Shown piece by piece: positions 49,924-58,977 of a stretch of 64,000 nucleotides of DNA. Source of the DNA: Acinetobacter marinus (lineage in GTDB: Bacteria; Pseudomonadota; Gammaproteobacteria; Pseudomonadales; Moraxellaceae); NCBI RefSeq assembly GCF_900096915.1, contig NZ_FMYK01000001.1, positions 186,001 to 250,000 of the forward strand, written 5' to 3'. A program made the translations under genes and the position numbers. The stretch's first letter is position 1. Every line of letters begins with the position of its first letter. The notes beneath the pieces were generated by a model, which searched no databases, was not told where the DNA came from, and worked only from the letters and a program-made list of their open reading frames with translations.

Positions 49924-50898
49924 TTAGTCCAACAGAAGCTGATACATTAACCGAGAAAATCGTATCGGTTGCTGAGCGACCAAAGCATGTCCAGCGCCCT
50001 CAAAAATATGCAACTTTGCATCGCTGAGTTGGCGAGCGATGTCTATTTGTCCTTCGGCAGGATAGAGCACAGATTGCTGACCAATCAAGAAATGTGCTGG
50101 CGTTGTGAGTGAGAAAAGTACCGCACGATAATCATGCTGGTGCTGACGGTAGCTATTCAGATACCAAAATAAATAATCCACACTGTGAAAAGGGAGCAGT
50201 TTGAGCTGCATCGTTTTGGCGATATTTGACGGTGCTATTTGCTCAAAAAATGTAAATCGTTGGGAATAGGATTTTTGTGATTTGTGCTGTGGCAAACCGA
50301 CTTTCTGTAAGGTGACAAATTCATCAAACAAAGGCAAAAACAGTTGTTTGATGTGTAATGGTAATTGTTTTAAAGGTTGATGAAGCTGTCGATAGGGCGT
50401 AAGCAAATGCAGTAATCGATCCAAAATATCTAAAAAAACCGCTTGCTGATCGCCATACAAACCAAATTGCCAATCGGACTGATTGCGAATGCATGGACTT
50501 TGGTCAATATGGATATAGCGTTTGATTTTATGGGAAAAATTGCCATATTTCATGCCGTGCATCGCCGTTGTTGCACCCATTGAATAGGCGATGAGATCAA
50601 TGCCGTGTGCAAGATTTTCGACTGCGGAAATGTGTTCGACTAAGCACGCTACATCACGCCAATGGCTTGCAATGGCATCGCATGCAAAATCGGCATCAGT
50701 TGGAATTTGACAATCTTTGGAGCGACCAAAACCGCGAAAATCAGGAATATAGAATTTTCGATGCGCAAGACTACTGGCGATAAAAGGCAACCATTGCCAG
50801 CTACTCATCCCGAGCCCTGATAAGATCAATACAGGTCTGCCACGACCAATTTCTCGGACAAAAAGACGCTGTTGATCTGGCATGGTGTAGTAGGGCAT
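49924..50898 (-). CDS. Alpha/beta-fold hydrolase
   Basis: This 324-residue protein has the alpha/beta hydrolase plan. Early comes RPVLILSGLGMSSWQW with the oxyanion region, then IPDFRGFGRSKDC. The nucleophile elbow is in IDLIAYSMGATTAMHG (Ser in Y-S-M-G), and the final His is in FEGAGHALVAQQP. The middle has an unusually long helical cap, about residues 150-240, rich in Leu, Gln and His. Substrate is unknown. It is the next gene after the PadR regulator on the same strand (92 bases away), which may control it. Confidence 0.82.
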   Translation of the reverse strand: MPYYTMPDQQRLFVREIGRGRPVLILSGLGMSSWQWLPFIASSLAHRKFYIPDFRGFGRSKDCQIPTDADFACDAIASHWRDVACLVEHISAVENLAHGIDLIAYSMGATTAMHGMKYGNFSHKIKRYIHIDQSPCIRNQSDWQFGLYGDQQAVFLDILDRLLHLLTPYRQLHQPLKQLPLHIKQLFLPLFDEFVTLQKVGLPQHKSQKSYSQRFTFFEQIAPSNIAKTMQLKLLPFHSVDYLFWYLNSYRQHQHDYRAVLFSLTTPAHFLIGQQSVLYPAEGQIDIARQLSDAKLHIFEGAGHALVAQQPIRFSRLMYQLLLD

Positions 50899-50990
50899 TC
50901 CTTATTCCTATGTTGAATTTTTATTCAATATTCTTTGGATTTTAAAATACATTTCACACATTTTCGTATTTGCATCTATGCGAAATCATT

Positions 50991-51554
50991 TTAGTGATTG
51001 GATACGGATATGGTGTCTGTATCCTGTTCTAATAGCGCAATGACTTCTTTGAGCCAATCAATCCAGCCCAGTTCAAAGGCGATCCCCAGTTCGAGGATTT
51101 TGTGCTGAATGCGTGTCGTGCGGGCAGGAGTCGAATTTTGTTTATGCTGATCTCGCTCGGCGATATGCTGATACAGCACATACTGTGCTTGATGTAAATC
51201 GAGGTGACGTCTGAGTTCTGGCAAGATACTCGCACCACCGAGTTGCGCTTCGGCACGTAACTTAACCATGAGTTCATCCCGCAGTTTGCTCGGTGCATCC
51301 TGCTGCGCTACCCAGCGTTGTAATTCTGTTCGACCTTCGACTTCGACTTGATAGGTTTTTTTACGGGAATCGGTGTCGTCCGTGGCAATCGGTTGAATCC
51401 AGCCCTTCACTTGCATCTGTTTCAATTCACGATAGATCTGCTGATGGGTCGCATTCCAAAAAAAGCCCATCGAGCGATCAAAGCGTCGAGCCAGTTCGAT
51501 GCCTGTACTTGGTTTTTCTAAAAGACTGGTTAAAAGAACATGTGCTAAGGACAT
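50991..51554 (-). CDS. PadR-family transcriptional regulator
   Basis: The 187 residues carry the PadR winged helix at the N-terminus (MSLAHVLLTSLLEKPSTGIELARRF, then FWNATHQQIYRELKQMQVKGWIQ) and the C-terminal dimerisation helices of the Vir_act_alpha_C type. PadR proteins respond to phenolic acids and other aromatics in several bacteria. Here the likely targets are its own promoter, the hydrolase downstream and perhaps fadH, which is divergent 410 bases away. No repeated operator was found. Confidence 0.88.
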   Translation of the reverse strand: MSLAHVLLTSLLEKPSTGIELARRFDRSMGFFWNATHQQIYRELKQMQVKGWIQPIATDDTDSRKKTYQVEVEGRTELQRWVAQQDAPSKLRDELMVKLRAEAQLGGASILPELRRHLDLHQAQYVLYQHIAERDQHKQNSTPARTTRIQHKILELGIAFELGWIDWLKEVIALLEQDTDTISVSNH

Positions 51555-51964
51555 CGTACGGTTTCATTCCATCGGTAATATGGGTCAGTAAAACAGTCTA
51601 TTTTTCAATTCGGCTGTTTATTCAATTTGGCTGTGTTGGGACAGATTGCTTTGGCTACATTTTGCATCGCTTTGCGCCAAATTGTAAGTTATTCTGCAAC
51701 ATATTGCATAGTTTCTGATACTACACGGTTTCTGATATTGCATCGCAACTTGGCTTGGTTTATAACGTGTGAACGACAAATATAAGCCATTCAATCCAAG
51801 CATCGGTGATATGCGATACGCTGAATGTTAAGCAGTTGGGATGATTAAATTATCCGCTATATCGGTTTCGATGATGAAGGTCTTAATCATGAAGGTCTTG
51901 ATCATTGAAGCGGATAAAGCACTGTGTAACGACCTATGCGGATTGATCAGCCACAGGAGAACTC
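51555..51964. other. Gap between the PadR and fadH genes
   Basis: This 410-base stretch contains a 15-bp tandem duplication (ATGAAGGTCTTAATC at 51874-51888, ATGAAGGTCTTGATC at 51889-51903) and two loosely repeated segments (TTTCTGATA near 51715 and 51730). The plus-strand reading MKVLIIEADKALC in the duplication looks like the start of a response regulator but soon loses resemblance. No promoter was placed with confidence. Confidence 0.45.
51874..51903 (+). repeat. 15-bp tandem duplication
   Basis: Two head-to-tail units differ at one base. The unit length is a multiple of three. Confidence 0.85.
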
Positions 51965-53989
51965 ATGTCGCATTATCCGCATTTATTACAGCCATTGGAT
52001 TTAGGCTTCACCACATTAAAAAATCGAGTCTTGATGGGCTCAATGCATATCGGCTTAGAAGAAGCACCGAATGGCTATGCACGTATGGCGAGCTTTTATG
52101 CCAAGCGGGCGCAAGGCGGCGTCGGGTTGATTGTGACAGGTGGCATTGCGCCGAATGATGCAGGACGTACTTTTGATCATGCAGCAAAGCTAGACACCAC
52201 CGAAGAGGCGGATAAGCACAAAGTCATCACTGAGGCAGTGCATGAAGCTGGCGGTAAAATTGCGCTACAAATTTTGCATACAGGGCGCTATTCCTATCAG
52301 GAAAATATCGTTGCGCCATCTGCGGTACAAGCACCGATTAACGCCGTAAAGCCGAAACAACTGAGTAGTGCCGAAGTACATCAAACCATTGCTGACTTTG
52401 TCAATTGTGCACGACTTGCACAATACGCAGGCTATGATGGCGTAGAAATCATGGGCTCAGAAGGTTATCTGATCAATGAATTTATCGCTGAACGCACCAA
52501 TCACCGTGATGATGAATGGGGTGGAAGCTATGAAAATCGCATGCGCTTCCCAATCGAGATCGTCAAAAAAACCCGTGAAGCGGTGGGCGAGCATTTTATT
52601 ATTATTTATCGTTTGTCGATGTTGGATTTGGTTGAGGGTGGCTCGACTTTAGAAGAAGTAATTCAGCTCGGCAAAGCCATCGAACAGGCGGGTGCCACCA
52701 TTATCAATACAGGCATCGGCTGGCACGAAGCACGTATTCCAACCATCGCCACCAAAGTCCCTCGAGCTGCCTTTACGTGGGTCACAGAAAAGCTAAAAAA
52801 ACATCTAAAAGTCCCGTTAATTACCTCAAACCGTATTAATACCCCTGAAGTTGCAGAATTCGTTCTAGCACAAGGTCATGGCGATATGGTGTCGATGGCA
52901 CGTCCTATGCTTGCCGATCCTGATTTTGTCAACAAAGCCAGCGAAGGGCGAAGTGATGAGATTAATAGCTGTATCGGTTGTAATCAGGCTTGTTTGGATC
53001 ATATTTTTAGCAATAAAATCGCCACCTGTTTAGTGAATCCTGAAGCGGCTTATGAAACAGAATTACTTTTCCCATTAGCCAGTGAAGCCAAGCAAATCGC
53101 TGTGGTCGGTGCAGGTCCAGCGGGCTGTAGCTTTGCACTGTATGCCGCAAGACGTGGACATCAGGTGACTTTGTTTGAAGCAGACAGTCTGGTCGGTGGA
53201 CAATTTAACATTGCCAAAACCATTCCAGGCAAAGAAGAGTTTTATGAAACGCTACGTTATTTCAAACGACAAATTGAACTGAGTGACAATATCACACTCA
53301 AGCTCAATCATCGTGTGAGCTTTGACGAGCTGAATAAAGATGATTTTGATGCCGTGGTTGTGGCAACAGGCGTCACACCACGCCAAGTCGATTTTGAAGG
53401 TGCTGATGCAGAGCAAGTGGTCAGCTATCTGGATGTACTCAAACACAAAAAGTATGTCGGTAAGCGCATTGCGATCATTGGGGCAGGTGGCATCGGCTTT
53501 GATACCGCAGAGTATCTACTGCAAGAAGGTGAAAGTGCCACCATGCACCCTGAGGTGTTTTATCGTCAATGGGGTATCGACAAAGCCTACCAAAATGAAG
53601 GCGGTGTTATGCCTGCACAGCACGAAGAACCGATTCGAGAGCTGTATTTATTACAACGCAAAAACAGTGCGGTTGGTGCCAATCTCGGTAAAACCACAGG
53701 CTGGATTCACCGTACAGGTTTAAAAAATCATCAAGTTAAAATGCTCTCTGGGGTGCGCTATGACAAGTTTGATGCAGATGGTTTGCATATCCATGTCAAT
53801 GATGAAGCGAAACTACTCCCCGTTGATCACGTGGTGGTCTGTGCTGGGCAAGAATCTTTTACTGCAATGTATGATGAGCTCAAGCAAGTCGGCAAAGACG
53901 TGTATTTGATCGGTGGCGCAAAGGAGGCGGGTGAGCTGGATGCGAAACGTGCCATTCGACAAGGTGCCGAGCTTGCTGCAAAGATTTAG
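51965..53989 (+). CDS. fadH: 2,4-dienoyl-CoA reductase (NADPH), FadH type
   Basis: FadH reduces 2,4-dienoyl-CoA intermediates formed in the breakdown of unsaturated fatty acids. The 674 residues show the order FMN TIM barrel, [4Fe-4S] cluster and FAD/NADP domain. The N-terminal part carries NRVLMGSMHIGLEE and LQILHTGRYSY. The cluster cysteines are in CIGCNQACLDHIFSNKIATC (about residues 338-357). Then VVGAGPAGCSFALYAARRGHQV and IAIIGAGGIGFDTAEYLL give the nucleotide folds. CAGGAGA lies just before the ATG. With fadE and the other acyl-CoA dehydrogenases it fits a fatty-acid-using organism. Confidence 0.95.
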   Translation: MSHYPHLLQPLDLGFTTLKNRVLMGSMHIGLEEAPNGYARMASFYAKRAQGGVGLIVTGGIAPNDAGRTFDHAAKLDTTEEADKHKVITEAVHEAGGKIALQILHTGRYSYQENIVAPSAVQAPINAVKPKQLSSAEVHQTIADFVNCARLAQYAGYDGVEIMGSEGYLINEFIAERTNHRDDEWGGSYENRMRFPIEIVKKTREAVGEHFIIIYRLSMLDLVEGGSTLEEVIQLGKAIEQAGATIINTGIGWHEARIPTIATKVPRAAFTWVTEKLKKHLKVPLITSNRINTPEVAEFVLAQGHGDMVSMARPMLADPDFVNKASEGRSDEINSCIGCNQACLDHIFSNKIATCLVNPEAAYETELLFPLASEAKQIAVVGAGPAGCSFALYAARRGHQVTLFEADSLVGGQFNIAKTIPGKEEFYETLRYFKRQIELSDNITLKLNHRVSFDELNKDDFDAVVVATGVTPRQVDFEGADAEQVVSYLDVLKHKKYVGKRIAIIGAGGIGFDTAEYLLQEGESATMHPEVFYRQWGIDKAYQNEGGVMPAQHEEPIRELYLLQRKNSAVGANLGKTTGWIHRTGLKNHQVKMLSGVRYDKFDADGLHIHVNDEAKLLPVDHVVVCAGQESFTAMYDELKQVGKDVYLIGGAKEAGELDAKRAIRQGAELAAKI

Positions 53990-54121
53990 GCTGGCACAGC
54001 ACATTCTGATAGCGCAGATGATTCTTAAAACAAATTGTGACGAAATTCGCATGTTGTATTGATGAAAATTTCGCTATAAATAACGTCACGATAAAGCACT
54101 GTGCCTACAGAAAATTATGAG

Positions 54122-54156
54122 GGCAATACCCATATTTCTTGGTGTATTGCCTTGTG
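54122..54156 (+). terminator. Probable terminator after fadH
   Basis: GGCAATAC (54122-54129) pairs with GTATTGCC (54144-54151), followed by a T-rich tail. Confidence 0.6.
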
Positions 54157-54185
54157 TATTTAGAAAATTTTGAATATAGAGAAAA

Positions 54186-55373
54186 ATGATGTTACGACAC
54201 CTTTGGGCGTTTTTAAAATGGCTGGTCATTATTCTGCTCCTTCTAGCATTATGCGCCTATTTATTCTTAACCTTTGCGCCAACTTTTGGCGGTCAACCTG
54301 ATGCGCAAAGTCAAAAGCGTTTTGCGGATTCAACGCATTTTAATGGTGAAATCTTTAAAAATTTAATCCCAACAAAAATGGATACCTCATCTGATAAAAG
54401 CCCATCGATGGCATCGGTGCTGTATCGTTTGGTCAGCCCTGAAGCCAATAAAAATCCAACCGCCGCATTGCAGACCATCGCCTTAAATTTTAAAAACCAG
54501 CCTTTACAAAATGGACAACTGGTATGGCTTGGACATTCTTCGGTATTATTTCGTAGTGATGATCTGACCATCATGACCGACCCTGTGTTTAATCGTGCCT
54601 CACCGATTCCGCTGGGTGGCAAAGCGTTTGCAATGACCAACACACCGACGATCGATGATATGCCAAAGATCGATGCCGTGATTATTTCTCACGATCATTA
54701 TGACCATCTGGATCATCACGCCATTCAAGACCTCAATGATAAAGTTGGACATTTCTATGTGCCACTTGGGGTAAAAGCGCACTTACAACGCTGGGATGTG
54801 CCCAACGAGAAAATCACTGAAATGGATTGGTACGATGAGGTTCAACTGAAAAATATTCGCTTGATCTTCACGCCATCTCGTCATTTTAGTGGACGAACCT
54901 TCGAGCGTAATACCACCCTGTGGGGCTCATGGGTGGTGAAGTCTCCGAATTTGTCGCTGTATTTTAGTGGCGATGGTGGGTATTCGCCTGAGTTTGCCAA
55001 GATCGGTCAGCAGTTTGGACCGTTTGATATTGCGCTGGTTGAAGATGGTGCTTATAACCAAGACTGGGCGCAGATTCACATGTTCCCAGAACAGTCCGTA
55101 CAAGCCGCCGTAGATCTGAATGCCAAAGCGATGTTGCCGATCCATTGGGGTAAGTTCGATTTGTCCTTACATCAGTGGCGTGATCCGATCGAACGTGTGC
55201 AAAAAGCCATTGCCAAGACCTCTGTGACCTTAACCACACCGATGATTGGCGAAGTGTTTTCAATTCAGGCTTTGCCACAGCATGAATGGTGGAAATCGCC
55301 GTATGCGACAGATTATCAAACGACGGCTAAAAATACATCAAAAAACACAGCTAAGAACACAGACACACCTTAA
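54186..55373 (+). CDS. Membrane-anchored MBL-fold metallohydrolase (UlaG/NAPE-PLD-like)
   Basis: The 395-residue protein starts with one hydrophobic helix (about residues 8-30), probably a membrane anchor. The MBL core starts at WLGHSSVLFRSDDLTIMTDPVF, with the metal motif HDHYDH in SHDHYDHLDHHA, then SGRTFERNTTLWGSWV, FSGDGGY, and a final HWGKFDLSLHQW. This layout is shared with UlaG-like and NAPE-phospholipase D-like enzymes; lactone or phospholipid substrates are both possible. The C-terminal tail is Thr/Asn/Lys-rich with TAKNTSKNTAKNTD repeats. Start could be either of two adjacent ATG codons. Confidence 0.82.
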   Translation: MMLRHLWAFLKWLVIILLLLALCAYLFLTFAPTFGGQPDAQSQKRFADSTHFNGEIFKNLIPTKMDTSSDKSPSMASVLYRLVSPEANKNPTAALQTIALNFKNQPLQNGQLVWLGHSSVLFRSDDLTIMTDPVFNRASPIPLGGKAFAMTNTPTIDDMPKIDAVIISHDHYDHLDHHAIQDLNDKVGHFYVPLGVKAHLQRWDVPNEKITEMDWYDEVQLKNIRLIFTPSRHFSGRTFERNTTLWGSWVVKSPNLSLYFSGDGGYSPEFAKIGQQFGPFDIALVEDGAYNQDWAQIHMFPEQSVQAAVDLNAKAMLPIHWGKFDLSLHQWRDPIERVQKAIAKTSVTLTTPMIGEVFSIQALPQHEWWKSPYATDYQTTAKNTSKNTAKNTDTP

Positions 55374-55425
55374 AGATATGAAAGACACTAAAGATATGAA
55401 AGTTTAATCATCAGGAGTCATAACA

Positions 55426-56163
55426 ATGTCGATGCATGAAATTGAAGACTTGATCGAAATCACCATTCGAACATTGCACAGTTCGGATATTCCTGCGGCA
55501 GAAAAGCGCCAACTGTTCGCCAATTGCTATCGTTTACAGGCATATTTCGATACCAGTTATACCCATTTTCGCCTGATGGATATTCTGCTAGAAAATGACT
55601 ATATGCAGACCTATCGCATCGATGATTTCCCTCTGGCAAAGAAATATCCTGACTATTACCAAGACTTAAAAAGTAAAAGATTCGAATACCTCAATGAATA
55701 TCCTGAGGATCAGCAAGTACAAAGTGATGTAGAGCATGACATCAACGCCGACATCGACGTTGAAGATCAAGATAATGACATCATTGCGGTGTGGGATCGA
55801 GATTCAGACTTGATTTATGTCGAGTTTGGCACGCCGTATTACACTCTACATGACGAAACCGTGGTCTATGACAAGGCATTGGCTGTCGCCGTCAAAATTA
55901 TTGAGCTGGTTCATCAAAGCAAGCCAAACCTTGCCTATGACTGGGCGCTCTTTATGGTGTTTTATTTACTCGAAGAAGTGGAAGCGGGTAAAGTCGATCA
56001 GCTCATTGAAGATTACTTTTCTAAAATTCAGCCGATTATTACAAACATATCGCCTGATCACGATGCCTTGTGTTTAGCAGAAATGAGCGATATTGACCAA
56101 GAACAACGTCAAGAATGGTTTGGCGAAAGCACCAATCGGGTGTTGGATTATCTCAAAATTTAA
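55426..56163 (+). CDS. Hypothetical protein
   Basis: This 245-residue soluble, acidic protein has an N-terminal helical segment (MHEIEDLIEITIRTL), a charged linker (EDQQVQSDVEHDINADIDVEDQDND), and a C-terminal all-helical part with WALFMVFYLLEEVEAGKVDQLIEDYF. I recognise no family or active site. CAGGAG precedes the ATG. It follows the MBL hydrolase gene by about 50 bases, possibly in the same transcript, across a short imperfect repeat of TAAAGATATGAAAG (55372-55405). Confidence 0.6.
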   Translation: MSMHEIEDLIEITIRTLHSSDIPAAEKRQLFANCYRLQAYFDTSYTHFRLMDILLENDYMQTYRIDDFPLAKKYPDYYQDLKSKRFEYLNEYPEDQQVQSDVEHDINADIDVEDQDNDIIAVWDRDSDLIYVEFGTPYYTLHDETVVYDKALAVAVKIIELVHQSKPNLAYDWALFMVFYLLEEVEAGKVDQLIEDYFSKIQPIITNISPDHDALCLAEMSDIDQEQRQEWFGESTNRVLDYLKI

Positions 56164-56184
56164 TCATCCAAAACATTCAAAAAT

Positions 56185-56217
56185 AATCAGGGCAGTCACG
56201 ATGCGCTGCCCTTGATG
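56185..56217. terminator. Terminator between convergent genes
   Basis: GGGCAG (56190-56195) pairs with CTGCCC (56206-56211), flanked by ATCA/TGAT that extend the stem. Confidence 0.6.
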
Positions 56218-56223
56218 ATTAAA

Positions 56224-56871
56224 TTATTCTGCCAGTTGATCAGCAGAAATAATGTGTACCCCTAACTTTTGTTCTAATGCCGATTGTAATAGCACTTTGG
56301 CAATATTTTGCGCAGGACTCAGTCGCCACGATTTGGGTAAAAAGCCATTGATCGGACGCATGATTTTTAACATGATTTTTTCGCCGAGACGAAATTCGTC
56401 ACGATTGCCATCGATCAAGCCTGGACGAACCAAAGTCAACGATGGAAAGTGTAGCTGTTGCAAGGCATTTTCCAGCTCACCTTTGACTTGATTGTAAAAA
56501 ATACGGGAATTCGCATCAGCACCCATCGCCGAATTCAGCACATAGGTGGAAATATGGTTTTCCTTGGCGATTTTTGCAAAGGTTAAAAGGAAATCATAAT
56601 CGACTTTGCGAAAAGCATTCTTGGAACCTGCTTGTTTCATAGTGGTGCCAAGCGCACAAATCACCGCATCAATGTCATTGAGATTGAGTTTGCTTGGTAG
56701 TTGTGCATCGATATGAGCAAAATCAAGCTGAAACTGCTGTAATTTGTCGTGCTCCATCGGCATCAGTCTGCGCACTGGGGTGTAGACTTTGGTAATGCGA
56801 GGATGATGAAGGGCAAGGCTCAACACTTGTTGACCGACCACACCTGTCGCACCGAGCAGTAAAATATTCAT
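56224..56871 (-). CDS. NAD(P)-binding oxidoreductase, HTATIP2/YbjT-like
   Basis: The 215-residue protein has an N-terminal Rossmann motif, LLLGATGVVGQQVL, and the atypical SDR pattern with CALGTTMKQAGSKNAFRKVDYD, LNSAMGADANSRIFYNQVKGELE (the Tyr is conserved; the lysine pairs with it in the YxxxK pattern) and RPGLIDGNRDE. This matches the small TIP30/HTATIP2-like oxidoreductases whose substrates are unknown. It stands alone. Confidence 0.85.
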   Translation of the reverse strand: MNILLLGATGVVGQQVLSLALHHPRITKVYTPVRRLMPMEHDKLQQFQLDFAHIDAQLPSKLNLNDIDAVICALGTTMKQAGSKNAFRKVDYDFLLTFAKIAKENHISTYVLNSAMGADANSRIFYNQVKGELENALQQLHFPSLTLVRPGLIDGNRDEFRLGEKIMLKIMRPINGFLPKSWRLSPAQNIAKVLLQSALEQKLGVHIISADQLAE

Positions 56872-57033
56872 GATTCAATCCTTTGTAAAACTTAATGGCT
56901 TAAAATTTATCTGCTTTGAAACTCAACTGAGTTAAAATTCATCGTTTTAATCTGTTTTGACTATAAAAGAATTCACAGCTTAGGCAAGAATAACTTTGTG
57001 AATTTATACTGACTGAAGCAATCTTCAGCCATA

Positions 57034-57068
57034 AAAAAACCTTTAACAGTATCTACCATTAAAGGTTT
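57034..57068 (-). terminator. Rho-independent terminator after grxD
   Basis: On the minus strand AAACCTTTAA and TTAAAGGTTT pair (10 bp) and are followed by TTTT. Confidence 0.85.
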
Positions 57069-57104
57069 CGATTCAGTTTTTGCGTAAAGCAAAATTGAAC
57101 GGGT

Positions 57105-57449
57105 TTAGTTTTCTTCAGGTGCAGGGCTGTGTTCTTCCACCAAAGTGCGTAATTCGCCATTTTGGAACATTTCCATCATGATGTCGCTACCCCCGATCAA
57201 TTCTTTGTTGACCCACAGCTGTGGGAAAGTTGGCCAGTTGGCAATCGCAGGCAAAGTTGCGCGAATATCTTGATTTTCAAGAATATTAACATAGGCAAAA
57301 GGGCGACCAATTTGGCTCAAGATTTCTACTGCACGGGCAGAAAAACCACACTGTGGAAACTGTGGTGTCCCTTTCATGTACAGTAATACCGCATGTTTGG
57401 CGATTTGATCACGGATCAAGGCTTCGGTATCACGAGCTTGTTCAGTCAT
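57105..57449 (-). CDS. grxD: Monothiol glutaredoxin Grx4
   Basis: GrxD is a monothiol glutaredoxin that binds and carries a [2Fe-2S] cluster together with glutathione and BolA-type partners. The 114 residues contain the CGFS active site in KGTPQFPQCGFSARAVEIL, WPTFPQLWVNKELIGGSDIMMEM and a short acidic tail. A start two codons upstream (ATG 57455) is closer to the AGAGG and less well spaced. It is divergent from argD. Confidence 0.94.
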   Translation of the reverse strand: MTEQARDTEALIRDQIAKHAVLLYMKGTPQFPQCGFSARAVEILSQIGRPFAYVNILENQDIRATLPAIANWPTFPQLWVNKELIGGSDIMMEMFQNGELRTLVEEHSPAPEEN

Positions 57450-57697
57450 TTTCATTTCCTCTGTTTCAATCGGTCTATTATAGCCAAAAGTACTTGTTTA
57501 CACAGCGTTAATTCACATTTTTTAGTAGTTGCTACTGAAAAAGGCTTGGACGAGTGTGGATTTCGTTATACATTTGATGGGTTTAGAAATTATTTTTTCA
57601 AGGGAATTTTTTCTAAGACATTATTGATCTTAAATAACGATCTAAATAATGGTTTCTAATATTGATTTTTAATATTGATTTTATATAGAGATAAATC

Positions 57698-58909
57698 ATG
57701 ACACAGTATAGCAAGGCGCCCGTTCAGACCAATCAACCCTCACATCTGATGCAAACTTATGCACGTCAGCCGATTGCGTTTGTCCGAGGGCGAGGTGCTT
57801 ATCTGTATACAGAAGATGGTACGGAATATTTAGATGCATTGTCAGGGATTGCGGTGTGTGGTTTAGGGCATGCACATCCTGTGATTGCCGCAGCGATTGC
57901 CGATCAAGCACAAACATTGATTCATACCAGTAATTTGTATGAAATTCCTTGGCAAACTGCGGCGGCGCAAAAGCTGGCTGAAATTTCAGGCATGGATGAG
58001 GTGTTTTTTGCCAATAGTGGTGCAGAAGCCAATGAAGGGGCGATTAAAATTGCCCGCAAATATGGTAATGACAAAGATATTTTGAATGGCAAAATTATTG
58101 TTGCTGAAAAGTCATTTCATGGACGCACCTTGGCGACACTTTCTGCAACAGGCAATGCCAAAGTACAGGAAGGTTTTGCGCCGTTAGTCGATAGTTTCTT
58201 GCGTGTGCCTTATGGCGACATTGATGCCATCGAAAAATTGGCATTGACCCATCCTGATATTGTGGCAATTTTTGTCGAGCCAATCCAAGGCGAGGGTGGT
58301 GTCAATACCGCACCGCAGGGCTTTCAATATCTGCAACAATTACGTGATCTCTGCGATCAACATGACTGGTTGCTGATGCTGGATGAAGTGCAAACGGGTA
58401 ATGGACGGACTGGCAAATATTTTGCCTATCAACATACCAATATCCGACCTGATGTGGTGACCACTGCGAAAGGTTTGGGCAATGGTTTTCCGATTGGTGC
58501 AGTGCTCACTAGCGCTAAAGCGGTCGGTGTACTTGCTGCGGGCAATCACGGTTCGACCTATGGCGGGACAGCGTTGGGTAGCCGAGTGGTCTGTACAGTG
58601 ATTGACTGTTTGGTTGATGAAGCAGCGATTCTAAATGCTGCAAAAATTGGTCAATATCTTGCAGATGAGTTTAACCGCCGACTCTCTGTACATGATGTCA
58701 ATGTGCGTGGTTTTGGCATGATGATTGGGATTGAGTTGCCAAAAGATTGCGCAGAATTGGTCGCTCGTGCCCGAGATGAAAAACAACTTATCATTAATGT
58801 CACGGCGGGTAATGTGGTGCGTTTGTTGCCACCACTCAATCTGACCCAAGCAGAGGCAGATCAAGTGCTTGATCGTTTGGTACCACTGATTGAAGACTTC
58901 TTGGGATAA
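57698..58909 (+). CDS. argD: Acetylornithine aminotransferase (aspartate aminotransferase family)
   Basis: ArgD is a PLP enzyme that converts N-acetylglutamate semialdehyde to N-acetylornithine in arginine synthesis and may also act in lysine synthesis. The 403 residues show FANSGAEANEGAIKIARKYG, KSFHGRTLATLSATG, EPIQGEGGVNTAPQGF, and the PLP lysine in TTAKGLGNGFPIGA, followed by HGSTYGGTALGSRV. These match class III aminotransferases of the ArgD type. GAG precedes the ATG weakly. It ends at a strong terminator. Confidence 0.92.
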   Translation: MTQYSKAPVQTNQPSHLMQTYARQPIAFVRGRGAYLYTEDGTEYLDALSGIAVCGLGHAHPVIAAAIADQAQTLIHTSNLYEIPWQTAAAQKLAEISGMDEVFFANSGAEANEGAIKIARKYGNDKDILNGKIIVAEKSFHGRTLATLSATGNAKVQEGFAPLVDSFLRVPYGDIDAIEKLALTHPDIVAIFVEPIQGEGGVNTAPQGFQYLQQLRDLCDQHDWLLMLDEVQTGNGRTGKYFAYQHTNIRPDVVTTAKGLGNGFPIGAVLTSAKAVGVLAAGNHGSTYGGTALGSRVVCTVIDCLVDEAAILNAAKIGQYLADEFNRRLSVHDVNVRGFGMMIGIELPKDCAELVARARDEKQLIINVTAGNVVRLLPPLNLTQAEADQVLDRLVPLIEDFLG

Positions 58910-58931
58910 TTCTGTTTTAAATTTTGAGTTA

Positions 58932-58963
58932 AAAAAAGGTTCTCGAATTGAGAACCTTTTTTA
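58932..58963. terminator. Bidirectional terminator between argD and dacC
   Basis: The 13-bp stem AAAAAAGGTTCTC / GAGAACCTTTTTT has a 5-base loop. Confidence 0.92.
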
Positions 58964-58977
58964 GTTTGAACAATAAT

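Noticed and set aside
49745..49927. Plus-strand frame of 60 codons in the gap before the porin gene
   Set aside because: It is AT-rich, has no ribosome binding site and overlaps the end of the hydrolase gene on the other strand.
51889..51960. Plus-strand frame starting MKVLIIEADKALC, resembling a response regulator receiver start
   Set aside because: The likeness is limited to about 15 residues within a tandem duplication and ends before the fadH start. There is no phosphoacceptor context or downstream domain.
54089..54104. GATAAAGCACTGTG, also present near 51920
   Set aside because: A 14-base match on both sides of fadH, but with no inverted-repeat structure or mobile-element genes; not enough to call a duplication or attachment site.
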